From assembly GCA_045617525.1 (NCBI GenBank), contig JAZLIT010000220.1:1-7908 (forward strand): DNA of 7,908 nucleotides, given 5' to 3'. Shown here piece by piece: positions 1 to 5,153 of this stretch. Every line of letters starts with the position of its first letter. Within the stretch, counting starts at the first letter, position 1. Source of the stretch: JAZLIT01 sp045617525. GTDB lineage: Bacteria > Bacillota > Bacilli > Bacillales_A > Planococcaceae. Position numbers and translations under genes: made by a program. The notes beneath the pieces were generated by a model. It was not told the origin of the DNA. It made no database searches and was given only the letters and a program-made list of their open reading frames with translations.

Positions 1-1
1 G

Positions 2-38
2 TGGACTAACCTAATTTAATAAGACATCATAAAACACC
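2..38 (+). repeat. Left terminal inverted repeat of the IS
   Basis: Starts TGGACTAACC. It aligns with the reverse complement of 1261-1298 (TGAACTGACC...) over 37/38 positions with one gap. The best blocks are the outer 12 bases and an inner CATAAAACACC identical in both ends. In IS3-family elements these ends are the transposase binding and cleavage sites. The inner part also forms one arm of the hairpin that covers the orfA ribosome binding site. Confidence 0.85.
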
Positions 39-91
39 TCAAAAATGGGTATGTATATAAAGTACATACTAAATTATTTTGGAGGTGTTTT
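31..91 (+). promoter_or_regulatory. Hairpin that buries the orfA ribosome binding site in read-through RNA
   Basis: Bases 31-46 pair with 76-91 at 15 of 16 positions; the only mismatch is A41/G81. Inside this, 49-55 (GTATGTA) pairs perfectly with 63-69 (TACATAC) around a 7-base loop. The outer stem contains the whole GGAGGTG (81-87) that serves the orfA ATG at 95. A transcript entering from outside the IS would fold this way and hide the ribosome binding site. A transcript starting inside, for example from a weak TATATA/TATAAA -10 at 54-61, would lack the left arm. Such protection against outside promoters is known for other insertion sequences (IS10, IS50). That it works here is inference from the fold. 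Confidence 0.65.
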
Positions 92-94
92 TCT

Positions 95-412
95 ATGACA
101 AAAGTTAGTTATTCTTCTGATTTGAAATGGGCAGTAGTTAAAGAGAAATTAACGGGTGAATTGACGAATCGAGAAATTATGGATAAGTACGGAATTAAAA
201 ATAATTCACAAATTAAAACATGGATGAAATGGTATCGAAACAACGAGTTGTATCGCTTTGACCAACCTGTAGGCAAGCAATACACGTATGGATATGGTCC
301 AGAAAGTAAAAGTGCACAAGAAATTAAAGACCGTAAAATGATGCATCTTGAATTGGAGAATGAAATTTTAAAAAAGTTCATGGCAATCGCGAAGGAGTTG
401 AACGTAAAGTAA
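95..412 (+). CDS. IS3-family transposase OrfA (helix-turn-helix, frameshift upstream ORF)
   Basis: A 105-aa protein, the usual length for the short OrfA of IS3-family elements. It binds the terminal repeats and is the N-terminal part of the OrfAB transposase. Residues from about 10 to 48 look like the family's N-terminal helix-turn-helix, with the recognition segment ending near IKTWMKW. The C-terminal 30 residues are rich in charged residues and leucine (LELENEILKK, AIAKEL) and resemble the leucine zipper used for dimerisation. The ATG at 95 follows a strong GGAGGTG at 81-87 with good spacing. The ORF overlaps the open part of the orfB frame, and a slippery heptamer lies at 370-376. Family assignment is firm; the exact DNA target is not visible. 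Confidence 0.9.
   Translation: MTKVSYSSDLKWAVVKEKLTGELTNREIMDKYGIKNNSQIKTWMKWYRNNELYRFDQPVGKQYTYGYGPESKSAQEIKDRKMMHLELENEILKKFMAIAKELNVK
355..376 (+). promoter_or_regulatory. Programmed -1 ribosomal frameshift site, A_AAA_AAG with upstream SD
   Basis: In the orfA frame the codons are TTA AAA AAG, giving the heptamer A_AAA_AAG at 370-376, the classic slip site of many IS3-family elements. A GGAG at 355-358 lies 11 bases upstream, where a ribosome binding site-like sequence is known to stimulate -1 slipping. The -1 frame is open from 364 (after TGA at 361-363) through orfB. Slipping here joins 94 OrfA residues to 293 from the -1 frame, a fused OrfAB of 387 aa. I saw no clear stimulatory stem-loop just downstream. 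Confidence 0.85.
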
Positions 413-423
413 TTTTATTAACA

Positions 424-1257
424 GTGGAAAAACTGCGTAAAAAATATACCGTTACATTAATTTTAGAAGTACTAGAGGTCCCTCGTTCAACGTATTACCG
501 TTGGATGCATGAAGGAATTGGTGAGAATACACCGATTGAAGATGCTTTAATTGCGCTTTGTCAAGAAACGAAGTATCGTTATGGACATCGTAAAATCAAG
601 TATTTACTTGCAAAAAAGCATGGCTACCAATTGAATCGTAATACGGTACAAAAATTGATGCAAAAGCACAATTTACAATGTCGCGTAAAGAAGAAACGTA
701 AGTTTAAAGCGGATCAGGGGCCAGAAAAGATTGCCCCTAACTTATTAGCCCGCGCTTTTACAGCTGCGGCGCCTAATGAAAAATGGGTAACAGATATTAC
801 CTATATTAAATATGGCTCGACAACAATGTATTTAGCAACGATTTTAGATTTGTTTAATAATGAAATTGTAGCCTATAGAATCTATGACCATCAACAGACA
901 TCGCTTGTGATGGATGTCTTAAAGGCGGCCTTAGAAGCGAGGAATTATCCAAAAGGTGTGCTTGTCCATTCAGATCAAGGGAGCGTGTATACATCATATG
1001 CGTATCAAAATTTATTAGAGGACATGGACTGCAAAGCAAGTATGTCAAGACGAGGGAACTGTTGGGATAATGCGGTGATTGAATCCTTTCATTCAAATAT
1101 TAAAACAGAGGAATTTCAACGCGTGAAGCATCATTCTTTAACAAATGAGACAACAAGATTGCGTGTAATGAAATATATGAAGGAATATAATGAGGAACGG
1201 ATACAAGAAAAATTAGGCTACTTAACTCCCCTGGAGTATGGAAATAAAGTAGCCTAA
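424..1257 (+). CDS. IS3-family transposase OrfB (DDE catalytic part), made by -1 frameshift
   Basis: The catalytic half of the transposase, in the -1 frame of orfA. It carries an integrase-core (rve) fold with the triad D124 (in WVTDITYI), D184 (in HSDQG) and E220 (in NAVIESFHS). The last two are separated by 35 residues, the hallmark DD(35)E spacing, with K227 seven residues after the Glu. An HTH_21-like segment (YRYGHRKIKYLL) precedes it at about 51-62. The GTG at 424 has no ribosome binding site at proper distance, so expression is expected mainly as the OrfAB fusion starting at 95. The frame is open back to 364, which supports that. All key residues are present and there is no internal stop, so it looks functional. 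It ends three bases before the right terminal repeat. Confidence 0.92.
   Translation: MEKLRKKYTVTLILEVLEVPRSTYYRWMHEGIGENTPIEDALIALCQETKYRYGHRKIKYLLAKKHGYQLNRNTVQKLMQKHNLQCRVKKKRKFKADQGPEKIAPNLLARAFTAAAPNEKWVTDITYIKYGSTTMYLATILDLFNNEIVAYRIYDHQQTSLVMDVLKAALEARNYPKGVLVHSDQGSVYTSYAYQNLLEDMDCKASMSRRGNCWDNAVIESFHSNIKTEEFQRVKHHSLTNETTRLRVMKYMKEYNEERIQEKLGYLTPLEYGNKVA
1208..1257 (-). terminator. Strong hairpin at the end of orfB, possible terminator for antisense transcription
   Basis: A perfect 11-bp inverted repeat, TTAGGCTACTT at 1213-1223 and AAGTAGCCTAA at 1247-1257, includes the orfB stop codon. A second stem inside it (1225-1229 with 1233-1237) closes on a 3-base loop. On the minus strand it is followed directly by five U residues (from 1212-1208), as an intrinsic terminator would be for transcripts entering the IS from the right. 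On the plus strand no U tract follows directly, so it is a poor terminator in the transposase direction. It lies in coding sequence, so the role is inferred from the fold. Confidence 0.5.
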
Positions 1258-1260
1258 AAA

Positions 1261-1298
1261 GGTGTTTTATGTGTGTCTCAAATGACTAGGTCAGTTCA
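1261..1298 (-). repeat. Right terminal inverted repeat of the IS
   Basis: Read on the minus strand it starts TGAACTGACC and matches the left end in its outer dozen bases and in an inner CATAAAACACC block. The plus strand ends ...CAGTTCA at 1298, which sets the right boundary of the element. The next bases (TACATTAGG) belong to the flanking DNA. The fused membrane-protein ORF begins inside this repeat. Confidence 0.85.
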
Positions 1299-1584
1299 TA
1301 CATTAGGTTTGTTTGTACTTAGTTTAATTATTTTTATTGTTAAACGGGATGTTGTTAATGAAGGTAGTTTAGTATTTAATTTTGCTTTCTTCTTCGTCTT
1401 TATCTTTCTGGTATTTATGAATTTTCCCCTTATAGGCGTTATTTTGATTCCACTCATCATTTGGATTGTTGTACTATTAGTGAAAAATATAGAGTCAGAA
1501 ATCCTTAAGATGGTAGCATTATCTTTCTTCATGTTATTTACAGCAATAAACTTAATTGAGGCTGCTTCGCTTTTAGGGCAATAG
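1273..1584 (+). pseudogene. 5'-truncated membrane-protein gene fused to the IS right end
   Basis: The frame stays open from a GTG at 1273 inside the IS right end to a TAG at 1582-1584, giving 103 aa. Codons 1-8 and two bases of codon 9 come from the IS; the rest is flanking DNA. The product is very hydrophobic, with about four membrane segments near residues 10-24, 32-49, 51-70 and 77-98, and few charged residues. The host part has no start codon with a ribosome binding site of its own, so it looks like the 3' remainder of a longer gene cut by the IS. The IS tail supplies AAAAAGGTG (1256-1264) eight bases before the GTG, just after the orfB stop, so translation of the fusion is possible. I do not recognise the family. 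It could instead be a chance open frame. Confidence 0.5.
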
Positions 1585-1749
1585 TGATATGAAATAAATT
1601 CGTGGGAAGTTAACCCTCGTTATTAGTGGGTCGAAATATAGGTACTGGATTACTCCCTCTTGACGAATTCAAATATACTTTTACATTATAAGGTCTTCAT
1701 TTACGCTAAAATTGGTATACTAATAAAAAAAACAACAAAGGTGATGTGA
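1585..1749. other. Gene-free gap upstream of the RNase H-like gene
   Basis: No ORF with a ribosome binding site is visible here on either strand. The right part holds the promoter of the next gene. The left part shows no strong hairpin or T run, so there is no clear terminator after the fused membrane ORF. An isolated TTGACG at 1660-1665 has no good -10 at 17 bases; the nearest is TACATT at 1682-1687, with 16-base spacing. Confidence 0.6.
1713..1721 (+). promoter_or_regulatory. Extended -10 promoter of the RNase H-like gene
   Basis: TGGTATACT: a TG one base before a TATACT hexamer (1716-1721), five of six matches to the sigma-A consensus. The -35 is weak (TCTTCA at 1694-1699, 16-base spacing), which is common with extended -10 promoters. 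Transcription would start near 1728, leaving a leader of about 20 bases before the ATG at 1750. Confidence 0.55.
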
Positions 1750-2406
1750 ATGAAGTTACTTTTAGAATGGACATATCGTGCTAAGAACGGGGCAACAACA
1801 ACATTTCACTCAGAGCAACTCACAGCAGCTGAAGCATTAATGCTCGCTGAAGATATCGAAAATACGGGTCGCGTAAAGCAACTTATTATAACCGATGAAC
1901 ACGATAGCACGTGGATGATGAAAGAGTTAAGGAAGTATTTGAAGGAACTCGAAACAGAGCCTCACGATATAACTGTGTACTTTGATGGTGGATATCACCA
2001 CGATGAATATACAGCCGGTCTAGGTATCGTCATTTACTACAAGCAAAATAATAAGCGGTATCGCTATCGTAAAAACTTACTGCTTGAACAAATTGACTCG
2101 AACAACGAGGCTGAATATGCAGCGCTCCATCTTGCAATTGCTGAGCTCGAACTACTTCAAGCACATCACCAGACAATTTCAATCAAAGGGGATTCGCAAG
2201 TTGTCATCAACCAGCTCAACGGCGAATGGCCTGCTTACGAAGAAAAATTAGCAAGTTGGGCCACTAAAATTGAGAAACGATTGCAGCATCTTGGCTTTAT
2301 CCCTGAATATAAACTTCTTTCACGTAATGACAATAAAGAAGCAGATCGACTTGCAACACAAGCATTAGAAGGAACTCCAATCGAAGCCACAATCGTTATT
2401 AATTAA
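1750..2406 (+). CDS. RNase HI-like protein with an extra N-terminal domain
   Basis: A 218-aa protein. Residues from about 73 to 207 form an RNase H fold, which cleaves the RNA strand of RNA/DNA hybrids. The expected acidic residues are present: D79 in VYFDGG, E122 in SNNEAEYAAL, D148 in IKGDSQVV and D199 in NKEADRLA. These match the D-E-D-D set of E. coli RNase HI (D10, E48, D70, D134). The flexible-loop His of the E. coli enzyme (H124) is not seen; the stretch before the last Asp reads SRNDNKEAD. The first 70 residues or so are an added domain that I cannot name, unlike the hybrid-binding domain of RNase H1. The ATG follows AAAGGTGATG (1737-1746). Databases often call such proteins 'reverse transcriptase-like' or 'RNase H family'. 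It stands alone between its own promoter and a terminator. The fold is firm; in vivo activity is unproven. Confidence 0.85.
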   Translation: MKLLLEWTYRAKNGATTTFHSEQLTAAEALMLAEDIENTGRVKQLIITDEHDSTWMMKELRKYLKELETEPHDITVYFDGGYHHDEYTAGLGIVIYYKQNNKRYRYRKNLLLEQIDSNNEAEYAALHLAIAELELLQAHHQTISIKGDSQVVINQLNGEWPAYEEKLASWATKIEKRLQHLGFIPEYKLLSRNDNKEADRLATQALEGTPIEATIVIN

Positions 2407-2449
2407 AAAAAGGTATTGGGCCTCCCTAAGAGGTCGAATACCTTTTTTA
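2405..2449 (+). terminator. Two-way intrinsic terminator between convergent genes
   Basis: The stem pairs 2411-2424 with 2430-2443 around a 5-base loop (CCTAA), with one mismatch (2418/2436) and one G-U pair. T2443-2448 gives the U tract on the plus strand, and A2405-2411 gives it on the minus strand. It ends the RNase H-like gene immediately after its stop and lies about 13 bases beyond the stop of the convergent small membrane-protein gene. The minus-strand fold is slightly weaker because the G-U pair becomes C/A. Confidence 0.88.
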
Positions 2450-2461
2450 TTTCCCTATATG

Positions 2462-2725
2462 TTAAACCTCAGAATATGGGCTACGCTTTTCCTTCTTCAA
2501 ATAATGGGAAGATGTCATTTTCGCTGCAACTGCTATTAAATAGAAGAAAACATTTACTAAATACATAATTATACGCATATCATAGTTCCTGAAAAATAGG
2601 AATGTTACGCATGTGAATAAGATTGCAATAAAGATGGTTGCCTTGGCCATTGAATTTACTCCACAGAAAACTTGTATAAAAATGAAAATAAATGTTACAA
2701 GAATTGGTCCATAAAATGCCAACAT
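2462..2725 (-). CDS. Small three-helix membrane protein, function unknown
   Basis: An 87-aa, very hydrophobic protein with three likely membrane helices at about 3-23, 27-46 and 50-69. A basic tail (YLKKEKR) at the C-terminus probably faces the cytoplasm. The start is set by the ribosome binding site: AAGGGGG at 2739-2733 lies 7 bases from the ATG at 2725-2723 but only one base from an ATG two codons earlier (2731-2729), which would give 89 aa. Size and layout resemble the small YbeF-like DUF2651 membrane proteins of Bacillus, but this is a weak impression and no motif settles it. It lies downstream of the Yip1-family gene in the same direction and may have its own promoter. Confidence 0.65.
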   Translation of the reverse strand: MLAFYGPILVTFIFIFIQVFCGVNSMAKATIFIAILFTCVTFLFFRNYDMRIIMYLVNVFFYLIAVAAKMTSSHYLKKEKRSPYSEV

Positions 2726-2745
2726 GTCCATTCCCCCTTATTCCC

Positions 2746-2751
2746 ATTATA
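2746..2751 (-). promoter_or_regulatory. Possible -10 element for the small membrane-protein gene
   Basis: A perfect TATAAT on the minus strand, preceded by AGG rather than TGn. No convincing -35 lies 16-18 bases upstream (ATTTAT at 2774-2769). If used, transcription would start near 2739, right at the ribosome binding site, with a leader of about 13 bases. Confidence 0.35.
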
Positions 2752-2790
2752 CCTATAGTTTTCAGAAAATAAATATTATTCAGTAAGGTG

Positions 2791-3417
2791 TTATATACCT
2801 GTTGCAGACAATAAAATCATAATCGTCACAAACGCTACAAACATTACAGCATTTGTGAAAACAGCTTTCCAAATTGAGAAACGATGAACTTCTTGTACAG
2901 CCTTTAGTATTAAGAAAATCACCCAAACGCTCGCTAAAATGATTAACAATGGGCCAACAAACATCATGATATGGTCACCTAAAGTTAATTCAAAACCAGG
3001 CATTACAAAATAACTTTCCGGTGATAACTGCATCCAAAATAGTAAAACAGGTAAAATCCAAATATACGGGATATTCGTCAAACAAAGTGCTCGGAACATT
3101 TGCTTAAAATTACCTTTTCCGCCGAAACCTTTCCCCACAATCGTAACAACCCACGCCATTAAAAGCGTTGATAATGTAAAGACAATGACAGACATCATTA
3201 TCGAAGAGGCAACAACATCCCCTAATGTAAATGCAAATTCATACGTTGATTGCACAAAACTTATAAGTTGACTACTAAATACCCCTACAATTCCAATAAT
3301 GAAAAAGTAAAGCAATGGCTTAAACATTAGGCAAAATCGAATCGTCGCACGTGGATAGCGCGCAATCATAAAGAGCGGCTCCATATCATTTATATGTATC
3401 TTTTTTGTTTTCTCCAT
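2791..3417 (-). CDS. Yip1-family integral membrane protein
   Basis: A 208-aa protein with five likely membrane helices at about 33-53, 69-95, 113-130, 148-172 and 184-205, after a short polar N-terminus. The pattern fits the bacterial Yip1 (PF04893-like) family: a glycine-rich turn after the second helix (GKGFGGKGNFKQMFRA, 95-110), a proline in the third helix (TNIPYIW), and an EVHRFSIWKA turn before the last helix. The role of these bacterial proteins is not well known; no catalytic residues are visible. The ATG at 3417 has a strong ribosome binding site (TGGAGGG at 3430-3424). It starts only 64 bases after the tyrS stop, right behind the tyrS terminator, and I see no good promoter of its own. 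It probably depends on read-through from tyrS, or on a weak promoter I missed. Confidence 0.75.
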   Translation of the reverse strand: MEKTKKIHINDMEPLFMIARYPRATIRFCLMFKPLLYFFIIGIVGVFSSQLISFVQSTYEFAFTLGDVVASSIMMSVIVFTLSTLLMAWVVTIVGKGFGGKGNFKQMFRALCLTNIPYIWILPVLLFWMQLSPESYFVMPGFELTLGDHIMMFVGPLLIILASVWVIFLILKAVQEVHRFSIWKAVFTNAVMFVAFVTIMILLSATGI

Positions 3418-3431
3418 TTAAATCCCTCCAT

Positions 3432-3470
3432 AAAAACGAGTGTAGGTAACACCAAATATTACCTACACTC
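3432..3470 (-). terminator. Intrinsic terminator after tyrS
   Basis: A perfect 12-bp stem (GAGTGTAGGTAA at 3438-3449 with TTACCTACACTC at 3459-3470), a 9-base loop, and five U residues on the minus strand (3436-3432). It starts 11 bases after the tyrS stop. The U tract ends one base before the ribosome binding site of the next gene. Confidence 0.85.
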
Positions 3471-3481
3471 ACAACCATTAA

Positions 3482-4753
3482 TTATTGAAATTTCACCATA
3501 TGGTATTTCTTTTTACCACGACGGATAATCGCAAATGCATCTTCTAAACGATCTTTTGCATCAACCATGTATTCAAGATCCATTATTTTTTCACCGTTAA
3601 TCGAAATCGCGCCATTCGTCACATCTTCGCGTGCTTGACGTTTTGATGAAGAAATCCCACCATCAACGATTACATCCACAATATTTTTATCTTCTTTTGG
3701 AAGCTCAACAGATGGTACACCTGCAAATGCTACTTTCATTTCTTCTACTGAAAGTGCTTTTAAATCACCCGAGAACAATGCAGCTGTAATACGCTCTGCA
3801 GCTTCAAGTCCTTCTTCACCATGAATCAGCTTCGTCATTTCAGCAGCTAATGCTTTTTGCGCTTTACGTAGATGTGCTTCTTCTTGCACACTTACTTCAA
3901 GTGCTTCGATTTCTTCACGTGTTAAGAATGTGAAGATTTTTAAATACTTAATTACATCTGAATCAGCCGCGTTAATCCAGAACTGATAGAACTCGTATGG
4001 CGAAGTTTTTTTAGCATCTAACCATACCGCTCCAGTCGCTGATTTACCGAATTTAGTGCCATCCGCTTTAGTCACTAAAGGAATTGTAATCCCGAAGGCT
4101 TTTGCTTCTTCATCATGTGTTTTACGAATAACTTCAAGGCCAGTTGTAATGTTCCCCCATTGATCTGATCCACCTACTTGAATACGTACATTATGGTTAT
4201 CGTATAAGTGGTTGAAGTCAATCCCTTGAATAATTGTATATGTGAATTCCGTAAATGAAATTCCTGTATCTAAGCGAGATGAAATCGTATCTTTTCCAAG
4301 TAGGTAATTTACATTTACTAGTTTACCGTAATCGCGTAAGAAATCGATTAAACTTAGCTTACCAATCCAATCGTAGTTATTCACTAATGAAGCTGTGTTT
4401 TTAGCATCACTACCAAAATCAAATAAGCGCTCAAATTGCTTTTTAAGTCCTTGTACGTTTTTATCGATTTGCTCGATTGTTTGTAATTGGCGCTCCTCAG
4501 AACGACCTGATGGATCGCCTACCATTCCCGTAGCTCCACCCACTAAAAGAACTGGCTTATGACCAGCTTTTTGGAAGCGACGTAATGTTAATAAAGGAAC
4601 GATATGTCCGATATGCATTGAATCTGCTGTTGGATCAACACCACAGTATAAAGATACCGACTGTTCATTTAAAAGCTTTTCCATACCTTCAGCGTCTGTT
4701 TGTTGGTATAACAATCCACGCCATTGTAAGTCTTGTAATAATTCGTTTGTCAT
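3482..4753 (-). CDS. tyrS: Tyrosyl-tRNA synthetase
   Basis: A class I aminoacyl-tRNA synthetase of 423 aa, full length for the bacterial TyrS family. It joins tyrosine to tRNA(Tyr) in the cytoplasm using ATP. The Rossmann-fold catalytic domain carries the HIGH motif as H47-I48-G49-H50 and the KMSKS-type loop as KFGKS (234-238). Tyrosine-pocket residues of the Geobacillus enzyme have clear counterparts: Y36 in LYCGVDP, D80 in GMVGDPSG, Y172/Q176/D179 in FTYTIIQGIDF, and the GGSDQWGN stretch (194-201). The last 65 residues or so are an S4-like RNA-binding domain (VDGGISSSKRQARE) that grips the tRNA. The ATG at 4753 follows AAGGAGGA (4768-4761). A T-box leader lies upstream and a hairpin terminator downstream. 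Nothing is missing or odd. Confidence 0.98.
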   Translation of the reverse strand: MTNELLQDLQWRGLLYQQTDAEGMEKLLNEQSVSLYCGVDPTADSMHIGHIVPLLTLRRFQKAGHKPVLLVGGATGMVGDPSGRSEERQLQTIEQIDKNVQGLKKQFERLFDFGSDAKNTASLVNNYDWIGKLSLIDFLRDYGKLVNVNYLLGKDTISSRLDTGISFTEFTYTIIQGIDFNHLYDNHNVRIQVGGSDQWGNITTGLEVIRKTHDEEAKAFGITIPLVTKADGTKFGKSATGAVWLDAKKTSPYEFYQFWINAADSDVIKYLKIFTFLTREEIEALEVSVQEEAHLRKAQKALAAEMTKLIHGEEGLEAAERITAALFSGDLKALSVEEMKVAFAGVPSVELPKEDKNIVDVIVDGGISSSKRQAREDVTNGAISINGEKIMDLEYMVDAKDRLEDAFAIIRRGKKKYHMVKFQ

Positions 4754-4820
4754 TGTAAATTCCTCCTTATATCATATGAAAATAAGCATGTACGTGTGTA
4801 GTGAACTGAAAAATGTCCAC

Positions 4821-4858
4821 AAAAAAATCCCAACACACGTAATACACGTATGCTGGGA
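4821..4858 (-). terminator. Regulated terminator of the tyrS T-box leader
   Basis: A 13-bp stem (4846-4858 with 4828-4840, all paired in RNA counting two G-U pairs), a 5-base loop, and seven U residues from 4827-4821. It forms when charged tRNA(Tyr) is bound, or when none is bound. It lies about 67 bases upstream of the tyrS ATG. Confidence 0.9.
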
Positions 4859-5057
4859 CGTTAAATGTAAATTAACGCGGTACCACCCGGCTTGAAGAAT
4901 AATTCTTCCTCTTAATTAAGCGTCTATATCGCGACGAAACGTACAAGCTCCAAGAACGTAATTCATGCATTCATTATGACTAACTTTCACCAACCGTTAG
5001 CTCTCTCTACAGGGAATGATTGCACTACTTCAATCTCTTCTTCACTTGAAAAGTATA
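4821..5057 (-). promoter_or_regulatory. T-box riboswitch of tyrS, specific for tRNA(Tyr)
   Basis: The minus strand at 4888-4876 reads GGGTGGTACCGCG, the canonical T-box. Its UGGU pairs with the ACCA end of an uncharged tRNA whose discriminator base is A, as in tRNA(Tyr). Upstream are Stem I features: GAAGAGATTG near the 5' end, an AGAGAG stretch near the apical part, and TAC at 4960-4958 followed by the conserved TTGGAGC segment. UAC is a Tyr codon and sits where the specifier belongs. The leader ends in a terminator hairpin whose 5' UCCC can instead pair with the GGG of the T-box as antiterminator. Uncharged tRNA(Tyr) should therefore raise tyrS expression. The Stem I fold was only partly traced by eye. 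Confidence 0.93.
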
Positions 5058-5063
5058 TAGTTA

Positions 5064-5091
5064 ATTCTACTCAAACATCTCGTAAAGTCAA
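5064..5091 (-). promoter_or_regulatory. Promoter of the tyrS T-box leader
   Basis: On the minus strand, -35 TTGACT (5091-5086) and -10 TAGAAT (5069-5064) with 16-base spacing; each has five of six consensus bases. Transcription would start near 5057, just upstream of the first Stem I sequence. It is back to back with the PBP promoter. Confidence 0.75.
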
Positions 5092-5118
5092 TATATATAT
5101 TCGGTCATGTTGTAAATG

Positions 5119-5127
5119 TGCTATAAT
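5119..5127 (+). promoter_or_regulatory. Extended -10 promoter of the PBP gene
   Basis: TGCTATAAT: a perfect TATAAT (5122-5127) with TG one base upstream. No good -35 is seen at 16-18 bases (TTCGGT at 5100-5105 is poor), which fits an extended -10 promoter. Transcription would start near 5134, giving a leader of about 20 bases before the GTG at 5154. An (AT)5 run (5091-5100) lies between this and the tyrS promoter. Confidence 0.7.
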
Positions 5128-5153
5128 ATACTAGATTTTAGGAGGTCGATGAA

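Larger units (their letters stand above)
2..1298 (+). mobile_element. IS3-family insertion sequence, apparently intact
   Basis: A complete element of about 1.3 kb, the usual size for the IS3 family. It begins TG and ends CA, as IS3-family elements do. It has imperfect terminal inverted repeats (2-38 and 1261-1298, about 28 of 38 positions matching with one gap) and two consecutive ORFs, the second in the -1 frame of the first. The orfB product keeps the full DDE triad, so the element could be active. The window starts one base before the left end, so the left flank is not visible. That single base (g) does not match the last base of a 3-, 4- or 5-bp target duplication read from the right flank (tac, taca, tacat). 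The subgroup was not assigned. Confidence 0.9.

Noticed and set aside
1..20. Junction promoter formed by joined IS ends (TTTAAT at 15-20 as -10)
   Set aside because: The right end offers no convincing -35 (CAGTTC or AGTTCA) at the needed distance, so I could not support it.
109..381. Minus-strand open frame opposite orfA
   Set aside because: It lies fully opposite a recognised transposase gene, has no ribosome binding site, and its protein resembles no family.
424..426. GTG at 424 as an independent start of OrfB
   Set aside because: No ribosome binding site at proper distance (the nearest, GAAGGAG at 391-395, is far upstream), and the frame is open further back to the slip site, so the frameshift product is the better model.
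854..1096. Minus-strand open frame opposite orfB
   Set aside because: Shadow of the DDE region of orfB; no start signals.
1296..1532. Minus-strand open frame opposite the fused membrane ORF
   Set aside because: Its Lys/Thr/Ile-rich product is what the complement of a hydrophobic coding stretch gives; the plus-strand frame has the membrane pattern.
1595..1669. Short inverted repeat AATTCGT / ACGAATT in the gap after the fused ORF
   Set aside because: Only 7 bp, far apart and without a T run; likely chance in AT-rich DNA.
5091..5100. (AT)5 run as a repeat element or operator
   Set aside because: Too short and simple to assign a role; noted only as promoter spacing.
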